Shown piece by piece: positions 15,147 through 23,006 of a stretch of DNA of 34,788 bases (within the stretch, counting starts at the first letter, position 1; each line of letters starts with the position of its first letter). Source of the stretch: Microcaldota archaeon (GTDB lineage: Archaea; Micrarchaeota; Micrarchaeia; Anstonellales; J096); contig JAADEL010000007.1 of the NCBI GenBank assembly GCA_013153395.1, positions 1-34,788 of the forward strand, written 5' to 3'. A program made the position numbers and the translations under genes. Under the pieces are notes generated by a model. The model was not told the origin of the DNA. It searched no databases and was given only the letters and a program-made list of their open reading frames with translations.

Positions 15147-16348
15147 CATAATACATAGAGGGGAATATGCTTGGAGCTCACTTCTAAAGCAAGCGATAGC
15201 GTAAGATAAGGAGTGCGAGCTCTGTGGCTTTTTACCTCTATCTTCTGCTCACCTAGCTTGAAATCCGGTTCTTTCTTTTCACCATAGCAAAAGGGCAAGC
15301 TGTAATAATTAGCAAGCTTATGGAGATAATTGGCCGCATAGGTCTCAAGGAGGTAGCCTCTGTTCTCGGTAGTAAGGTTATGAGGGTGCCAGTAGTTAAA
15401 GGCAGCTACCATACTAGGCGAAGGCAGATATCTCTTTTTGGGCTTGCGATGCTGCCTCACAATAGAGCCGCATCTAGAGACTGAGAATACCAGCCCGCTT
15501 TTTTCCATCATGTCCAAAATCTTTACCAAGGTGCCCATGCTTATTCCTCGGAGATATTCATTCTCCCGTATTTTCTCCAACGATAGAGGGCCTGTCTGAG
15601 AGAGCCTTGCCACTGACATAAGCACATGCTTGGCTGCCTGCAACGTAGAGCTTTCCACATTCTCAATCACCGGAAAGTCCCTATCTATTACGGAGAATGC
15701 TACCTCTCGTATGGGATGGTGGGCTTTGGTGAAGGGAAATCCTCCATAGAGCAAGAACTCATAAAAGCTCTCCTCTAATTTCCCCTGCGTTAAATCTATT
15801 AGCTGCAGGAGGAAATCTTCCAAAGGCGGAATAGAATGGTGTAAGAAGGCCTCCTCTACCCTAGGAGGTTCAAGATTGGTGTTTTTTTCCAGCATAAGCC
15901 ACTCACAAAAAGATAGGGGTGAGAGTTCATAAGCGCGGTATCTTCTCACTATGTCAGCATTAAACTGGAGGGAAAGGGCGTTGGATCCTGAGATATAGAT
16001 GCGTGCTTTGGGATAGCGGTCTGCGAGGTATTTTGCTAACCTGCCCCATTCTTTGTAATATTGGGCCTCATCCCACAATAGCACCCCCTCTGGATATCGT
16101 TGAAAATAGGCCTTTATTACTTCCTTTAAATCATAATCTACATGGTCGGAGGAAAGATAAAGGGCGTTGGGAAAGTGCTGGGCAAGCTGAAGGAGCAAGG
16201 TGGTTTTTCCTGTGCCTCTTAATCCTGTTAATCGCACCCGCTGCTCCTTTAACAAATGCTTGTAGAGAAAGCGTTTAGTGGATGGAACCTGAGATAAAAG
16301 CTCCTGGGTCTCGGCCATAAGCTCGGCCAATATACGATGTTGCTGCAT
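15140..16348 (-). CDS. AAA-type ATPase with C-terminal DUF4143 / nuclease-like domain
   Basis: The 402-residue protein has Walker A GLRGTGKTT at 42-50, Walker B LLWDEAQ at 90-96 and a sensor ISGSN, followed by a winged-helix-like region and a C-terminal domain with EPDFKLGEQKIEVK, a PD-(D/E)xK-like arrangement. This is the AAA_14/DUF4143 family of archaeal and bacterial ATPases, common in accessory DNA and of unknown function. A TATA box 26 bp upstream predicts a leaderless mRNA. Two palindromes (16350-16367 and 16386-16397) bracket this box, so transcription is probably tightly repressed. The next gene is divergent. Confidence 0.85.
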   Translation of the reverse strand: MQQHRILAELMAETQELLSQVPSTKRFLYKHLLKEQRVRLTGLRGTGKTTLLLQLAQHFPNALYLSSDHVDYDLKEVIKAYFQRYPEGVLLWDEAQYYKEWGRLAKYLADRYPKARIYISGSNALSLQFNADIVRRYRAYELSPLSFCEWLMLEKNTNLEPPRVEEAFLHHSIPPLEDFLLQLIDLTQGKLEESFYEFLLYGGFPFTKAHHPIREVAFSVIDRDFPVIENVESSTLQAAKHVLMSVARLSQTGPLSLEKIRENEYLRGISMGTLVKILDMMEKSGLVFSVSRCGSIVRQHRKPKKRYLPSPSMVAAFNYWHPHNLTTENRGYLLETYAANYLHKLANYYSLPFCYGEKKEPDFKLGEQKIEVKSHRARTPYLTLSLALEVSSKHIPLYVLCF

Positions 16349-16349
16349 G

Positions 16350-16397
16350 TTTTCATTTAAATGAAAACTCTTTATAAATCCTTACTCATTTGAATGA
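16350..16397. promoter_or_regulatory. Two palindromic operators flanking the ATPase TATA box
   Basis: TTTTCATTTAAATGAAAA (16350-16367) is a perfect 18-bp palindrome. TCATTTGAATGA (16386-16397) repeats its core with one central base changed. The centres are 33 bp apart, close to three helical turns. On the minus strand the first lies over the transcription start and first bases of the ATPase gene, and the second just upstream of its TATA box (16371-16378). The second also lies about 20 bp upstream of the TATA of the divergent FBP aldolase/phosphatase gene. A dimeric repressor binding both sites is the simplest reading. Confidence 0.65.
16371..16378 (-). promoter_or_regulatory. TATA box of the AAA ATPase gene
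   Basis: TTTATAAA is centred 26.5 bp before the ATG at 16348 and sits between the two palindromic operators. Confidence 0.55.
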
Positions 16398-16408
16398 AAA
16401 GATAACCC

Positions 16409-16414
16409 TTTAAA
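16409..16414 (+). promoter_or_regulatory. TATA box of the FBP aldolase/phosphatase gene
   Basis: TTTAAA is centred about 24.5 bp before the ATG at 16436, giving a leaderless or nearly leaderless transcript. Confidence 0.45.
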
Positions 16415-16435
16415 GGCTGAGCTTGATATAAAGGC

Positions 16436-17530
16436 ATGACCACCATTTCTGTGATAAAAGCCGATATAGGCGGATTAGTAGGGCATACTGGTGTGGACCC
16501 TGACATCTTGTCTTTCTTTGAAGAAGGGCTTAAGGAAGAAAGCATCTTTGACGACTTCTTTGTAGGATGGGCAGGAGATGATATCGCCCTCATTCTCTCC
16601 CATAACAAAGGTGAGAACCATCCTGAGGTCCATCGCATTGCATGGGAGCTTTTTAAAGAGGCAGCAGAGCTTGCCAAGGACAAAAAGCTCTATGGCGCCG
16701 GTCAAGATATCTTGAAGGATAGCTTCTCAGGCAATGTAAAGGGCTCAGGGCTAGGAGTAGCCGAAATGGAGTTTGAAGAGAGGCCCTCCGAGCCTATCGT
16801 CGTGTTTTTAATGGACAAGACAGAGCCTTCTGCCTTCAACCTTCCTCTCTATAAGATGTTTGCCGACCCTTTCAACACCCCGGGCCTCATTATTGATAAA
16901 GGCATGAGCAAGGGCTTCCGTTTTCTTATTTATGACCTTGTGAACAATAAGCAGGCCCACTTTGAAACTCCCGAGGAGAGCTATGCCTTGCTGGGATATA
17001 TCGGAGATAGACATTATGCCATAAAGAAGGTGTTTGCCCGCTCCGAGAAGTTCCCTGAAAAAGAGCCGGTGGCCTCGGTGAGCACCGAAAAGCTCTCTTT
17101 GATAGCGGGCCGTTATATAGGGAAGGATGACCCTGTGGCCATTGTGAGAGCTCAGTCTGGGCTGCCTGCGGTGGGTGAGATACTGGAGGCCTTTTCCCAT
17201 CCTTGGCTGGTAGCAGGCTGGATGAGGGGCTCCCATATAGGACCTTTGATGCCAGTGCCCATGGAGAAGGCCAACCCTTCCAGGTTTGACGGACCTCCCC
17301 GAGTGGTTGCCCTAGGATTCCAGGTGAATGACGGCAAGCTAGAGGGACCAGTGGATCTCTTTGATGATGTGGCCTTTGATAGGGTAAGAGAAAAAGCCAA
17401 TGAGGTGGCCGATTATATACGCCTCCACGGGCCTTTTGAACCCCACCGCCTACCTGCCCAGGACTTAGAATACACAACCTTGCCTGACCTTCAAGAGAGA
17501 TACAAGGAGCGATGGCAGCCTATAGAATGA
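16436..17530 (+). CDS. Fructose-1,6-bisphosphate aldolase/phosphatase (bifunctional, archaeal class V FBPase)
   Basis: The 364-residue protein has the metal-binding residues of the family: IKADIG (D10), GHTG (H17), GDD at 47-49, GAGQD (D91), MDKTEPSA (D127) and RYIGKDDP (Y227, K230, D231, D232). K230 is the expected Schiff-base lysine of the aldolase activity and Y227 its partner tyrosine. The enzyme makes fructose 6-phosphate directly from triose phosphates and so drives gluconeogenesis in one direction. It is a single gene transcribed divergently from the AAA ATPase and converging on the nitroreductase gene with an 11-bp overlap. Confidence 0.95.
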   Translation: MTTISVIKADIGGLVGHTGVDPDILSFFEEGLKEESIFDDFFVGWAGDDIALILSHNKGENHPEVHRIAWELFKEAAELAKDKKLYGAGQDILKDSFSGNVKGSGLGVAEMEFEERPSEPIVVFLMDKTEPSAFNLPLYKMFADPFNTPGLIIDKGMSKGFRFLIYDLVNNKQAHFETPEESYALLGYIGDRHYAIKKVFARSEKFPEKEPVASVSTEKLSLIAGRYIGKDDPVAIVRAQSGLPAVGEILEAFSHPWLVAGWMRGSHIGPLMPVPMEKANPSRFDGPPRVVALGFQVNDGKLEGPVDLFDDVAFDRVREKANEVADYIRLHGPFEPHRLPAQDLEYTTLPDLQERYKERWQPIE

Positions 17531-18113
17531 TGTCTTCCTTTTCCAGCCTTATCTTTTTTCTTGGTGGGTGAGCAGCCTTCCCTAGAGGGAGGACTACGCT
17601 CACTCCGTAGCTCTCCGGAATCCCCAATATTTTTCTATAATCCTTTTCTATAAAACCGCCTATAGCACAGCTATCCACTCCCAGATAAGCAGCCTCTATC
17701 AACGCGAACCCTAAAGCAATATAGGTTTGATGCTCTAGATAGGCCCTTCTTTCTTGTTCATCCATGCCCTCTAGGAACTCGCGCAATCCTTGAAGGTAGC
17801 TATCTACCTGGGCCTCGGGAGTGCCTGCCTTTAGCCTTGCCTTCTTGAGCTTCCCCAGTATCTCGTCAATGTCCAAGGAGGTAAGAAAAACAATAATATG
17901 AGAAGCAGTCAGGATTTGCTTTTGGTTGTAGGAGGCAGGATAGAGAGCCTCTTTGGTCTCTGGGTCCTTAATAATCTTGAGGCGCCAAGGCTGAAGATTA
18001 TAGGAGGAGGGCGCGAGCCTGATTGCCTCTATGATCTGCTCTACCTTCTCTTCCGAGATGGCTTCGCCTGTAAAGGCCTTGGCGCAGAAGCGCCTCCTAA
18101 GCAGCTCGAGCAT
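17520..18113 (-). CDS. Nitroreductase-family FMN oxidoreductase
   Basis: The 197-residue protein starts LLRRRFCAKAF and has the conserved LAPSSYNLQPWRLKII segment near 33-48 and a C-terminal region with YLGVDSCAIGGF and SYGVSVVLPLGKAA, all typical of FMN-dependent NAD(P)H nitroreductases. The physiological substrate is unknown. Its ATG directly follows the stop of the upstream unknown gene (TAAATG), with GGAG just before, so it is translationally coupled to it. Confidence 0.87.
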   Translation of the reverse strand: MLELLRRRFCAKAFTGEAISEEKVEQIIEAIRLAPSSYNLQPWRLKIIKDPETKEALYPASYNQKQILTASHIIVFLTSLDIDEILGKLKKARLKAGTPEAQVDSYLQGLREFLEGMDEQERRAYLEHQTYIALGFALIEAAYLGVDSCAIGGFIEKDYRKILGIPESYGVSVVLPLGKAAHPPRKKIRLEKEDIIL

Positions 18114-18473
18114 TTACTCCTGCTTGAGGTGCTCGGCTACCTCGTCTCTTTCTTCCTCGTCCTTTTCGTCTGGGTACTTGAGGAACTCGTCGCTCTGGGA
18201 AATCATAGTGATGAATGGATCAATCTCATGCTTCCTCAAGAAGGCTCCTACCAACAAGGTTCCTGTATAGCGGTTGTTTCTTATCTCCCAGAACATATAG
18301 AACTCCTCATACTGGGATTTGAGCTTGCGATAGGCCTGTCCATACTTGCTATTCTTCAAAGGATTTTGCTCAATAAAGAAGTGGTCAGGTGCCAGCTCAA
18401 TCACATAAAGAATGGCTCCTCTTCTTGTCTTCACTAACTTCAGTTTCACGTCCCATTCTCTTAAGGTTTCCAT
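18114..18473 (-). CDS. Hypothetical protein, 119 aa
   Basis: I do not recognise the family. The first 50 residues alternate as beta strands (KLKLVKTRRGAILYVIEL), then come charged and aromatic helices (YEEFYMFWEI), and the C-terminal 20 residues are very acidic. It is soluble, with no signal peptide. It heads an operon with the nitroreductase, with zero intergenic distance, so a redox-related role is possible but unproven. A TATA box about 25 bp upstream makes it leaderless. Confidence 0.7.
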   Translation of the reverse strand: METLREWDVKLKLVKTRRGAILYVIELAPDHFFIEQNPLKNSKYGQAYRKLKSQYEEFYMFWEIRNNRYTGTLLVGAFLRKHEIDPFITMISQSDEFLKYPDEKDEEERDEVAEHLKQE

Positions 18474-18494
18474 GCTTAATATAGCCTTCCCCCC

Positions 18495-18500
18495 TTTAAA
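18495..18500 (-). promoter_or_regulatory. TATA box of the unknown gene/nitroreductase operon
   Basis: TTTAAA (within TTTTTAAAG on the minus strand) is centred about 24.5 bp before the ATG at 18473, back to back with the promoter of the divergent small gene. Confidence 0.5.
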
Positions 18501-18510
18501 AAGATATGTG

Positions 18511-18516
18511 TTTAAA
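18511..18516 (+). promoter_or_regulatory. TATA box of the small membrane protein gene
   Basis: TTTAAA is centred 27.5 bp before the ATG at 18541 and supports that ATG over a later in-frame one at 18574. Confidence 0.5.
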
Positions 18517-18540
18517 AATTGTTAGAGGTGTAAAAGTACC

Positions 18541-18774
18541 ATGGTGGATTGGGAATGTAGGGGTCAAAGAACTATGGTACGGCAGGTTTCCTGGCTTTAT
18601 CTAGTGGGTGCGGCCTTTGGTATAGCTGCAGGGGAAAAAGAGATGGCCACTCTCTTTGGAGGTCTAGGTGTGTTAGGCTTAGCCTCTACCACTCATCCCA
18701 GAGCCTTGAAGGCATGGTTAGCCCAACGCCGCAACTCCTTTGCTCGCCACAAACTCGGCCCGGATAGATGGTAA
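18541..18774 (+). CDS. Small membrane protein, 77 aa
   Basis: The family is not recognised. After about 14 polar residues there are two short hydrophobic stretches rich in Gly and Ala (SWLYLVGAAFGIAAG and ATLFGGLGVLGLAS) separated by a charged turn (EKEM), followed by a basic C-terminus. This fits a two-helix hairpin in the membrane with both ends on the same side. It has its own leaderless promoter. The gene lies 29 bp before the diphosphomevalonate decarboxylase gene, whose TATA box lies directly after this stop codon. Confidence 0.6.
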   Translation: MVDWECRGQRTMVRQVSWLYLVGAAFGIAAGEKEMATLFGGLGVLGLASTTHPRALKAWLAQRRNSFARHKLGPDRW

Positions 18775-18775
18775 T

Positions 18776-18781
18776 TTTAAA
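18776..18781 (+). promoter_or_regulatory. TATA box of the mevalonate operon
   Basis: TTTAAA is centred 25.5 bp before the ATG at 18804, so the operon has its own leaderless promoter directly after the preceding stop codon. Confidence 0.55.
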
Positions 18782-18803
18782 GAGTGGGGCGCTAAAATAA
18801 TAT

Positions 18804-19874
18804 ATGAAGGTAAAAGCACCCACCAATATAGCGGTTTTAAAGTATTGGGGAAAACATCCTTTGTGGGAGGAATATCATATCCCCAATAAGAGTTCTCTCT
18901 CCTTTACGGTAGAAGGGCTTTATACCGAGACAGAACTAGAAGTGGAGAAGGGAAACGGAGAGATAAGATTTGAGCTCAATGGCAGGGAGATCACTCCTGA
19001 CATGCCTGAGTTTGAGTATGTGGGCAAATTCCTGAAAAAAGTGTTCAAGATTGTTCCTGAGCTCAAGCACTACAATTACTATGTAAAATCCCACAACAAC
19101 TTTCCCACTGCAGCAGGATATGCTTCTTCAGCTTCGGGTTTTGCCGCCTTGGCTAAGGCCCTTCAAGTCACCTTCAGAGAGCTAGAGCCTCAAGTATATC
19201 AAAAGTATTTGGCGGATGAAAGAAAGCTCTCGGTGTTTGCCCGATTGGGAAGCGGGTCTGCTACCCGAAGCATACCTGAACAAGGAGGGTTTGTGGCATG
19301 GTGGAGAGGGCTGGATCCCCATTATCCTTATGGCCCTGAGGAGGTTACTCCCGCCACCTTTGAAAAGAATTTGTTTGCTAGCTATGCCGAGAGCTTGTTC
19401 CCTCCCGAACATTGGTCTGACCTCCGCATCATCTATACCCATGTAGAGAAGAAGGAGAAGAAGATAAAGTCCAGGGCGGGCATGAAGCAAACCGTAAAGA
19501 CCAATCCTGTATATTGGAGTTGGGTAGATTATGATGAGTATGTGCTCGCTCCTAAGCTAGTAGAAGCAGTAAGGGGGAAGGACTTCTCTACCTTTGCGGA
19601 AGTAGCAATTCAGGCTTCGGATGGTCTCCATGCGATGATGTATTATACCTATCCTCGTATCCGATATTTGAATGATACATCCGAGGCCATTATTGAAAAG
19701 ATATTGGAGCTGAATCAAGAGGAGACTAAGGCCGCTTATACCTTTGATGCAGGCCCTAACGCCATTGTATTTACGTTGGCTCCTTATGAGAATGAGGTCC
19801 TATCTTCCTTGAAGGAGGTGGTGGAGGATGTTTATGTTACTAGGCCCGGCAAGGGTCCTGAGGTGATAGAATGA
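18804..19874 (+). CDS. mvaD: Diphosphomevalonate decarboxylase
   Basis: The 356-residue GHMP-family protein carries the decarboxylase signatures: VLKYWGK at 11-17, FPTAAGYASSASGFAALA at 100-117, GSGSATRS at 149-156 with R155, KSRAGMKQT at 222-230, YPRIRYLND at 283-291 and TFDAGPNA at 313-320 with the catalytic D315. These are the marks of the ATP-dependent enzyme that turns mevalonate diphosphate into isopentenyl diphosphate. The usual Cys of GSGSACRS is Thr here. The gene is first of a four-gene operon whose members overlap by 4 nt each. A phosphomevalonate decarboxylase activity cannot be fully excluded, but the neighbouring phosphomevalonate kinase argues for the classical substrate. Confidence 0.9.
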   Translation: MKVKAPTNIAVLKYWGKHPLWEEYHIPNKSSLSFTVEGLYTETELEVEKGNGEIRFELNGREITPDMPEFEYVGKFLKKVFKIVPELKHYNYYVKSHNNFPTAAGYASSASGFAALAKALQVTFRELEPQVYQKYLADERKLSVFARLGSGSATRSIPEQGGFVAWWRGLDPHYPYGPEEVTPATFEKNLFASYAESLFPPEHWSDLRIIYTHVEKKEKKIKSRAGMKQTVKTNPVYWSWVDYDEYVLAPKLVEAVRGKDFSTFAEVAIQASDGLHAMMYYTYPRIRYLNDTSEAIIEKILELNQEETKAAYTFDAGPNAIVFTLAPYENEVLSSLKEVVEDVYVTRPGKGPEVIE

Positions 19875-21142
19875 AAGGTCCGAAGTTTAAAGATGGTGGA
19901 GAGCCTAAGCAGTGGTGGCTTACTAAGGAAACAATCTTAGTGCGTAAGGGTGACCAAATCAGGGTAGTTTCTTTCGATCTACTTAGCGATGAAAATAGGA
20001 TGGAGTGGATCAAAAAAGTAATGGATATGGCCGAGTGGTTAGTGAATTACTATGAGTGGGAGAAGAGAGAAGGAAAAAGAAAAAGCGCCCATGATGAAAC
20101 CCATATGCTCAATGTGGCGAAGGCAGCAGCAGAGTATGTGAAATACAAAAAGCCTAGGGGACATGGTCGCATCCTTTCTCTTGCTACATTAGCTGGTCTT
20201 ACCCATGATTTGGTAAGGGCTCCAAAGGAGGTAAATCGAGAATTGGGCACTAGCGATGGCTATATCACCGCAGAGGTCCTCCGTTATCTCCATGATGGAA
20301 AAGTAAAGAATCCTAAACTTCTGGAGACCGTAAAGGAAATAGTGGAGAAAAATTACAAATTAGGTCAATTGGGTAAGTTTCTACAAAAGTTTGAGAAAAA
20401 GAATATTGAAATAGTTGCCCGTGTAATAGAGAGAAATGAGGGAAAGGTAGAGGATATCTTGCGAGAAGTAGAGGGCTTGGATAATGAGATGGAAAAGCTG
20501 GTTTCCTTGGCCCTGATGTATGCCGATAAAGGAGTGGAAGGCATAGGCCCTAGAGTGGTTTATAGACGGGCTGCTTTCGTGTCAGGAGAACGATTCTTTA
20601 AAGGCGATTTGCAGAACCTCAAAGAAAACCTAGAAAAGGTGTTGGGCAAGGAGGTTTCTGAAGAAGAGGCGATGGTTGCTGCCTTTGTGTTTGAGTCCTT
20701 TAGGAGGATCTTCTCCTCAAAGAGCCTGGATGCCTTGCCTGATGATGAGATGTGGAAAAAGGTAAAGGAGTCCCGAGACTTTGAGATGGATGTTTTCAAG
20801 GGATTGGCAGGCTGGCTCATGGACCGTTGGGGAGTAAGGGATTATGAAGAACTCTTGGAGATAGCTAAAAAAGCTCAATATCCTGTTCTTCATGACAAGG
20901 ATTATCCCAAAGTAAAAGAACAATTGAAAAAGGTGGATGAAAAGAGGCCTCAGGCTAACGAGGATGCTGTTCATATGGTGCTGGCTATTGCCTATGGCGA
21001 GTTCCAACCCGAAAAAAGCATAGAGCATCTCAAGCAAGTAAAGGACCCTCGCTATAGCTCTCTGGCAAAGACAAGCACACCAGCAGCAAAGGAGGAGCTC
21101 TTACGAGAGATAAAGAACAATCTGGTTGCCAAGATGATGTGA
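19871..21142 (+). CDS. HD-domain protein inside the mevalonate operon
   Basis: The 423-residue protein has an HD phosphohydrolase arrangement: H78 in AHDETHMLNV, H112-D113 in AGLTHDLVRAPKE, and D219 in MYADKGVEGIG, all within the first 230 residues. The C-terminal 200 residues are helical and charged with no recognised motif. HD proteins of this layout hydrolyse nucleotides or other phosphate esters; no substrate can be named. It overlaps mvaD by 4 nt and its stop overlaps the phosphomevalonate kinase start, so it is translated with the pathway genes. It may be a regulator or house-cleaning phosphatase of the pathway, which is inference from position. Confidence 0.8.
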   Translation: MKGPKFKDGGEPKQWWLTKETILVRKGDQIRVVSFDLLSDENRMEWIKKVMDMAEWLVNYYEWEKREGKRKSAHDETHMLNVAKAAAEYVKYKKPRGHGRILSLATLAGLTHDLVRAPKEVNRELGTSDGYITAEVLRYLHDGKVKNPKLLETVKEIVEKNYKLGQLGKFLQKFEKKNIEIVARVIERNEGKVEDILREVEGLDNEMEKLVSLALMYADKGVEGIGPRVVYRRAAFVSGERFFKGDLQNLKENLEKVLGKEVSEEEAMVAAFVFESFRRIFSSKSLDALPDDEMWKKVKESRDFEMDVFKGLAGWLMDRWGVRDYEELLEIAKKAQYPVLHDKDYPKVKEQLKKVDEKRPQANEDAVHMVLAIAYGEFQPEKSIEHLKQVKDPRYSSLAKTSTPAAKEELLREIKNNLVAKMM

Positions 21143-22164
21143 GCATGATCCCCGGCAAGGTTCTTTTCTACGGAGGATATTCCGTATTGCTCAAAGGTCA
21201 TATCAGCCTAAGCATAGCAGTGGTGGATAAAGAGGGCAAAGGAGTAAGCTATCGCTGGGAGCACGGAGAAGAAAAGGTAGTTTCTCCTCAGTTTAACATA
21301 GATGGATTGCCTGAAGGTGCCTTGGTAACCATTGCCTATCAAACCGCCAAAGAATATCTCTCCTCCTGGGGCTGGCAAGAGACCACCGTTTATCTGGAAA
21401 ACAGCCCTATATTCGGCAAGCCTGGCGAAAAATCCGGACTGGGATCCTCGGCTGCGGCCACCGTAGCCACCATCTCCGCCCTGTTTGAAGCTCAAGGATA
21501 CCATTCCTATGCCCATGTCGAGACCATTCACAAGCTCTCTCAGATCGCATATGCCAAGTATGCAAAGAAGCTGGGGTCGGGGTTTGATATAGCTACCTCA
21601 AGCTTCCGCCGCACCATCATCTATAGACGTTATGACCCTGAGAGTGTGTCTTTGGAAAACTGGAAAGAGAGCATCCATCGTCCATGGCCTTGGCTTGAGG
21701 CAACTCCTGTTTCTCTCCCTGCCCAGATTCAGGTATTTAACATAAAAGGAGGCTCCACTAGCACTATCTCCGCAGTAAAGGCCTGGAAGGAGTGGAAGTC
21801 CAAGGAGCCAGAAGCCTTCAAGGAGCTTATGGCCCGGCAGAATGAGGCCGAAACAAAGGCCATAGAAGCCCTCCTGAGCGGGAACTGGGAAGAGGCAAGG
21901 AAATATACCCATGAGGCCCGAAAGGTCCATCAGGAGATGCAGGAAAGGATTTCCCGCTATGTCCAGGACTTTGAGCCCATCGAACCTCCTGAAATCACCC
22001 GCTTTATTGAGGAGGCCGAAAAAAGATATAACGTGATAGGGAGGGCTCCGGGCGCAGGAGGAAGGGATAGCGTGGCCTTTTTGGGCGATAGAAGATATCC
22101 TTTGGCCGAGGTTGCCAAGGAGCTGGGCCTAGATGTAGAGGAGATTGAGGTAAGGATGGTATGA
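21139..22164 (+). CDS. Phosphomevalonate kinase, eukaryote-type (GHMP)
   Basis: The protein begins IPGKVLFYGGYSVL, then has the GHMP ATP loop SGLGSSAAATVA near 97-108 and KLGSGFDIATSSF near 145-157 with the catalytic Asp, plus a C-terminal GRAPGAGGRDSVAF. These features match ATP-dependent phosphomevalonate kinase of the ERG8 type rather than isopentenyl phosphate kinase. Two starts are possible: GTG at 21139, overlapping the upstream stop (GTGA), or ATG at 21145; the family alignment cannot decide between them. Third gene of the mevalonate operon; it overlaps the mevalonate kinase start by 4 nt. Confidence 0.87.
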   Translation: MSMIPGKVLFYGGYSVLLKGHISLSIAVVDKEGKGVSYRWEHGEEKVVSPQFNIDGLPEGALVTIAYQTAKEYLSSWGWQETTVYLENSPIFGKPGEKSGLGSSAAATVATISALFEAQGYHSYAHVETIHKLSQIAYAKYAKKLGSGFDIATSSFRRTIIYRRYDPESVSLENWKESIHRPWPWLEATPVSLPAQIQVFNIKGGSTSTISAVKAWKEWKSKEPEAFKELMARQNEAETKAIEALLSGNWEEARKYTHEARKVHQEMQERISRYVQDFEPIEPPEITRFIEEAEKRYNVIGRAPGAGGRDSVAFLGDRRYPLAEVAKELGLDVEEIEVRMV

Positions 22165-23006
22165 TAGGAGAAGGATATGGGAAGGTAATTTTGTTTGGAG
22201 AGCATTTTGTGGTGCATGGAGCGCCCGCCCTTGCCTCCGGCCTCCCTGACATAAAAACGGTGCTGGACGTCGAGGAAGGAGAGTGGAATCTTGACCCCCA
22301 ATCCACCGAGGCCCTCTCTAACATCACCAAAGCCCTAGGTCTGGACAAGAGCTTTAGAATAAAATGGATAGAGCAGGTTCCACCTAGAGCTAACTTAGGT
22401 TCCTCAGCGGCTATGGCAGTGGCCTTTACCCGCGCTCTTGACAAGCTCTACAATCTAGGGTTAGATGACCAGAAGGTATTTGAACTTAGCTTTGAGGCAG
22501 AGAGGGTGTTTCATGGCAAGCCTTCAGGAGTGGATGGCGCCTGTGCCACCTATGGCCGCCCCATCCTTTATCAAAAAGGAAAGGAAATCCAGCTGCTGCC
22601 TTCGCCCGGCCTCCATCTCCTTATAATAAGTGCTCGAAAGAAGGACAAGAGCACCAAGGAGCTAGTAGAGCAATTCCAACATATCAAGGGAAAGACCCCT
22701 TTCTTCTCCCGTCTTTGGGATGAGTATATGTTTATCTTTGAAAGCGCGCTTCAGGCTATAGAAGAAAAAAATGTCCAGCTTTTAGGCAGATTGATGGACT
22801 ATAATCATAGCTTGCTCTCTTATTTTGACCTTACCACGCCCGAGATAGAGGAAATCCGAGAACAGGCAAAGGCCTACGGAGCCTTAGGAGCCAAGCTTAC
22901 TGGAGCGGGTAAAGGAGGAAATATTATCGCCTTGTTTCCTAGCAAAGAATTAGCCCTTGAGGCTCAGGAGAAGCTTCCTTGGAAAAGCTATTATTCCTTT
23001 ATTTAG
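22161..23006 (+). CDS. mvk: Mevalonate kinase
   Basis: The 281-residue protein shows KVILFGEHFVVHG at 8-20 (E14, H15), the GHMP ATP loop PPRANLGSSAA at 74-84, GKPSGVDGA at 119-127 with catalytic D125, and GAKLTGAGKGG near the C-terminus. It phosphorylates mevalonate, the first of the three ATP-dependent steps encoded here. It is slightly shorter than most family members (about 300-400). It is last in the operon and converges on the MazG-like gene with a 4-bp overlap. Confidence 0.93.
   Translation: MIGEGYGKVILFGEHFVVHGAPALASGLPDIKTVLDVEEGEWNLDPQSTEALSNITKALGLDKSFRIKWIEQVPPRANLGSSAAMAVAFTRALDKLYNLGLDDQKVFELSFEAERVFHGKPSGVDGACATYGRPILYQKGKEIQLLPSPGLHLLIISARKKDKSTKELVEQFQHIKGKTPFFSRLWDEYMFIFESALQAIEEKNVQLLGRLMDYNHSLLSYFDLTTPEIEEIREQAKAYGALGAKLTGAGKGGNIIALFPSKELALEAQEKLPWKSYYSFI

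Noticed and set aside
16350-16367. Perfect 18-bp palindrome as a transposon end or attachment site
   Set aside because: There is no integrase, transposase or target duplication nearby, and the repeat of its core around the TATA box fits an operator better.
16926-17477. Antisense 183-codon frame opposite the FBP aldolase/phosphatase gene
   Set aside because: It is Pro/Ser/Gly-rich without recognisable motifs and is fully contained in a well-supported gene.
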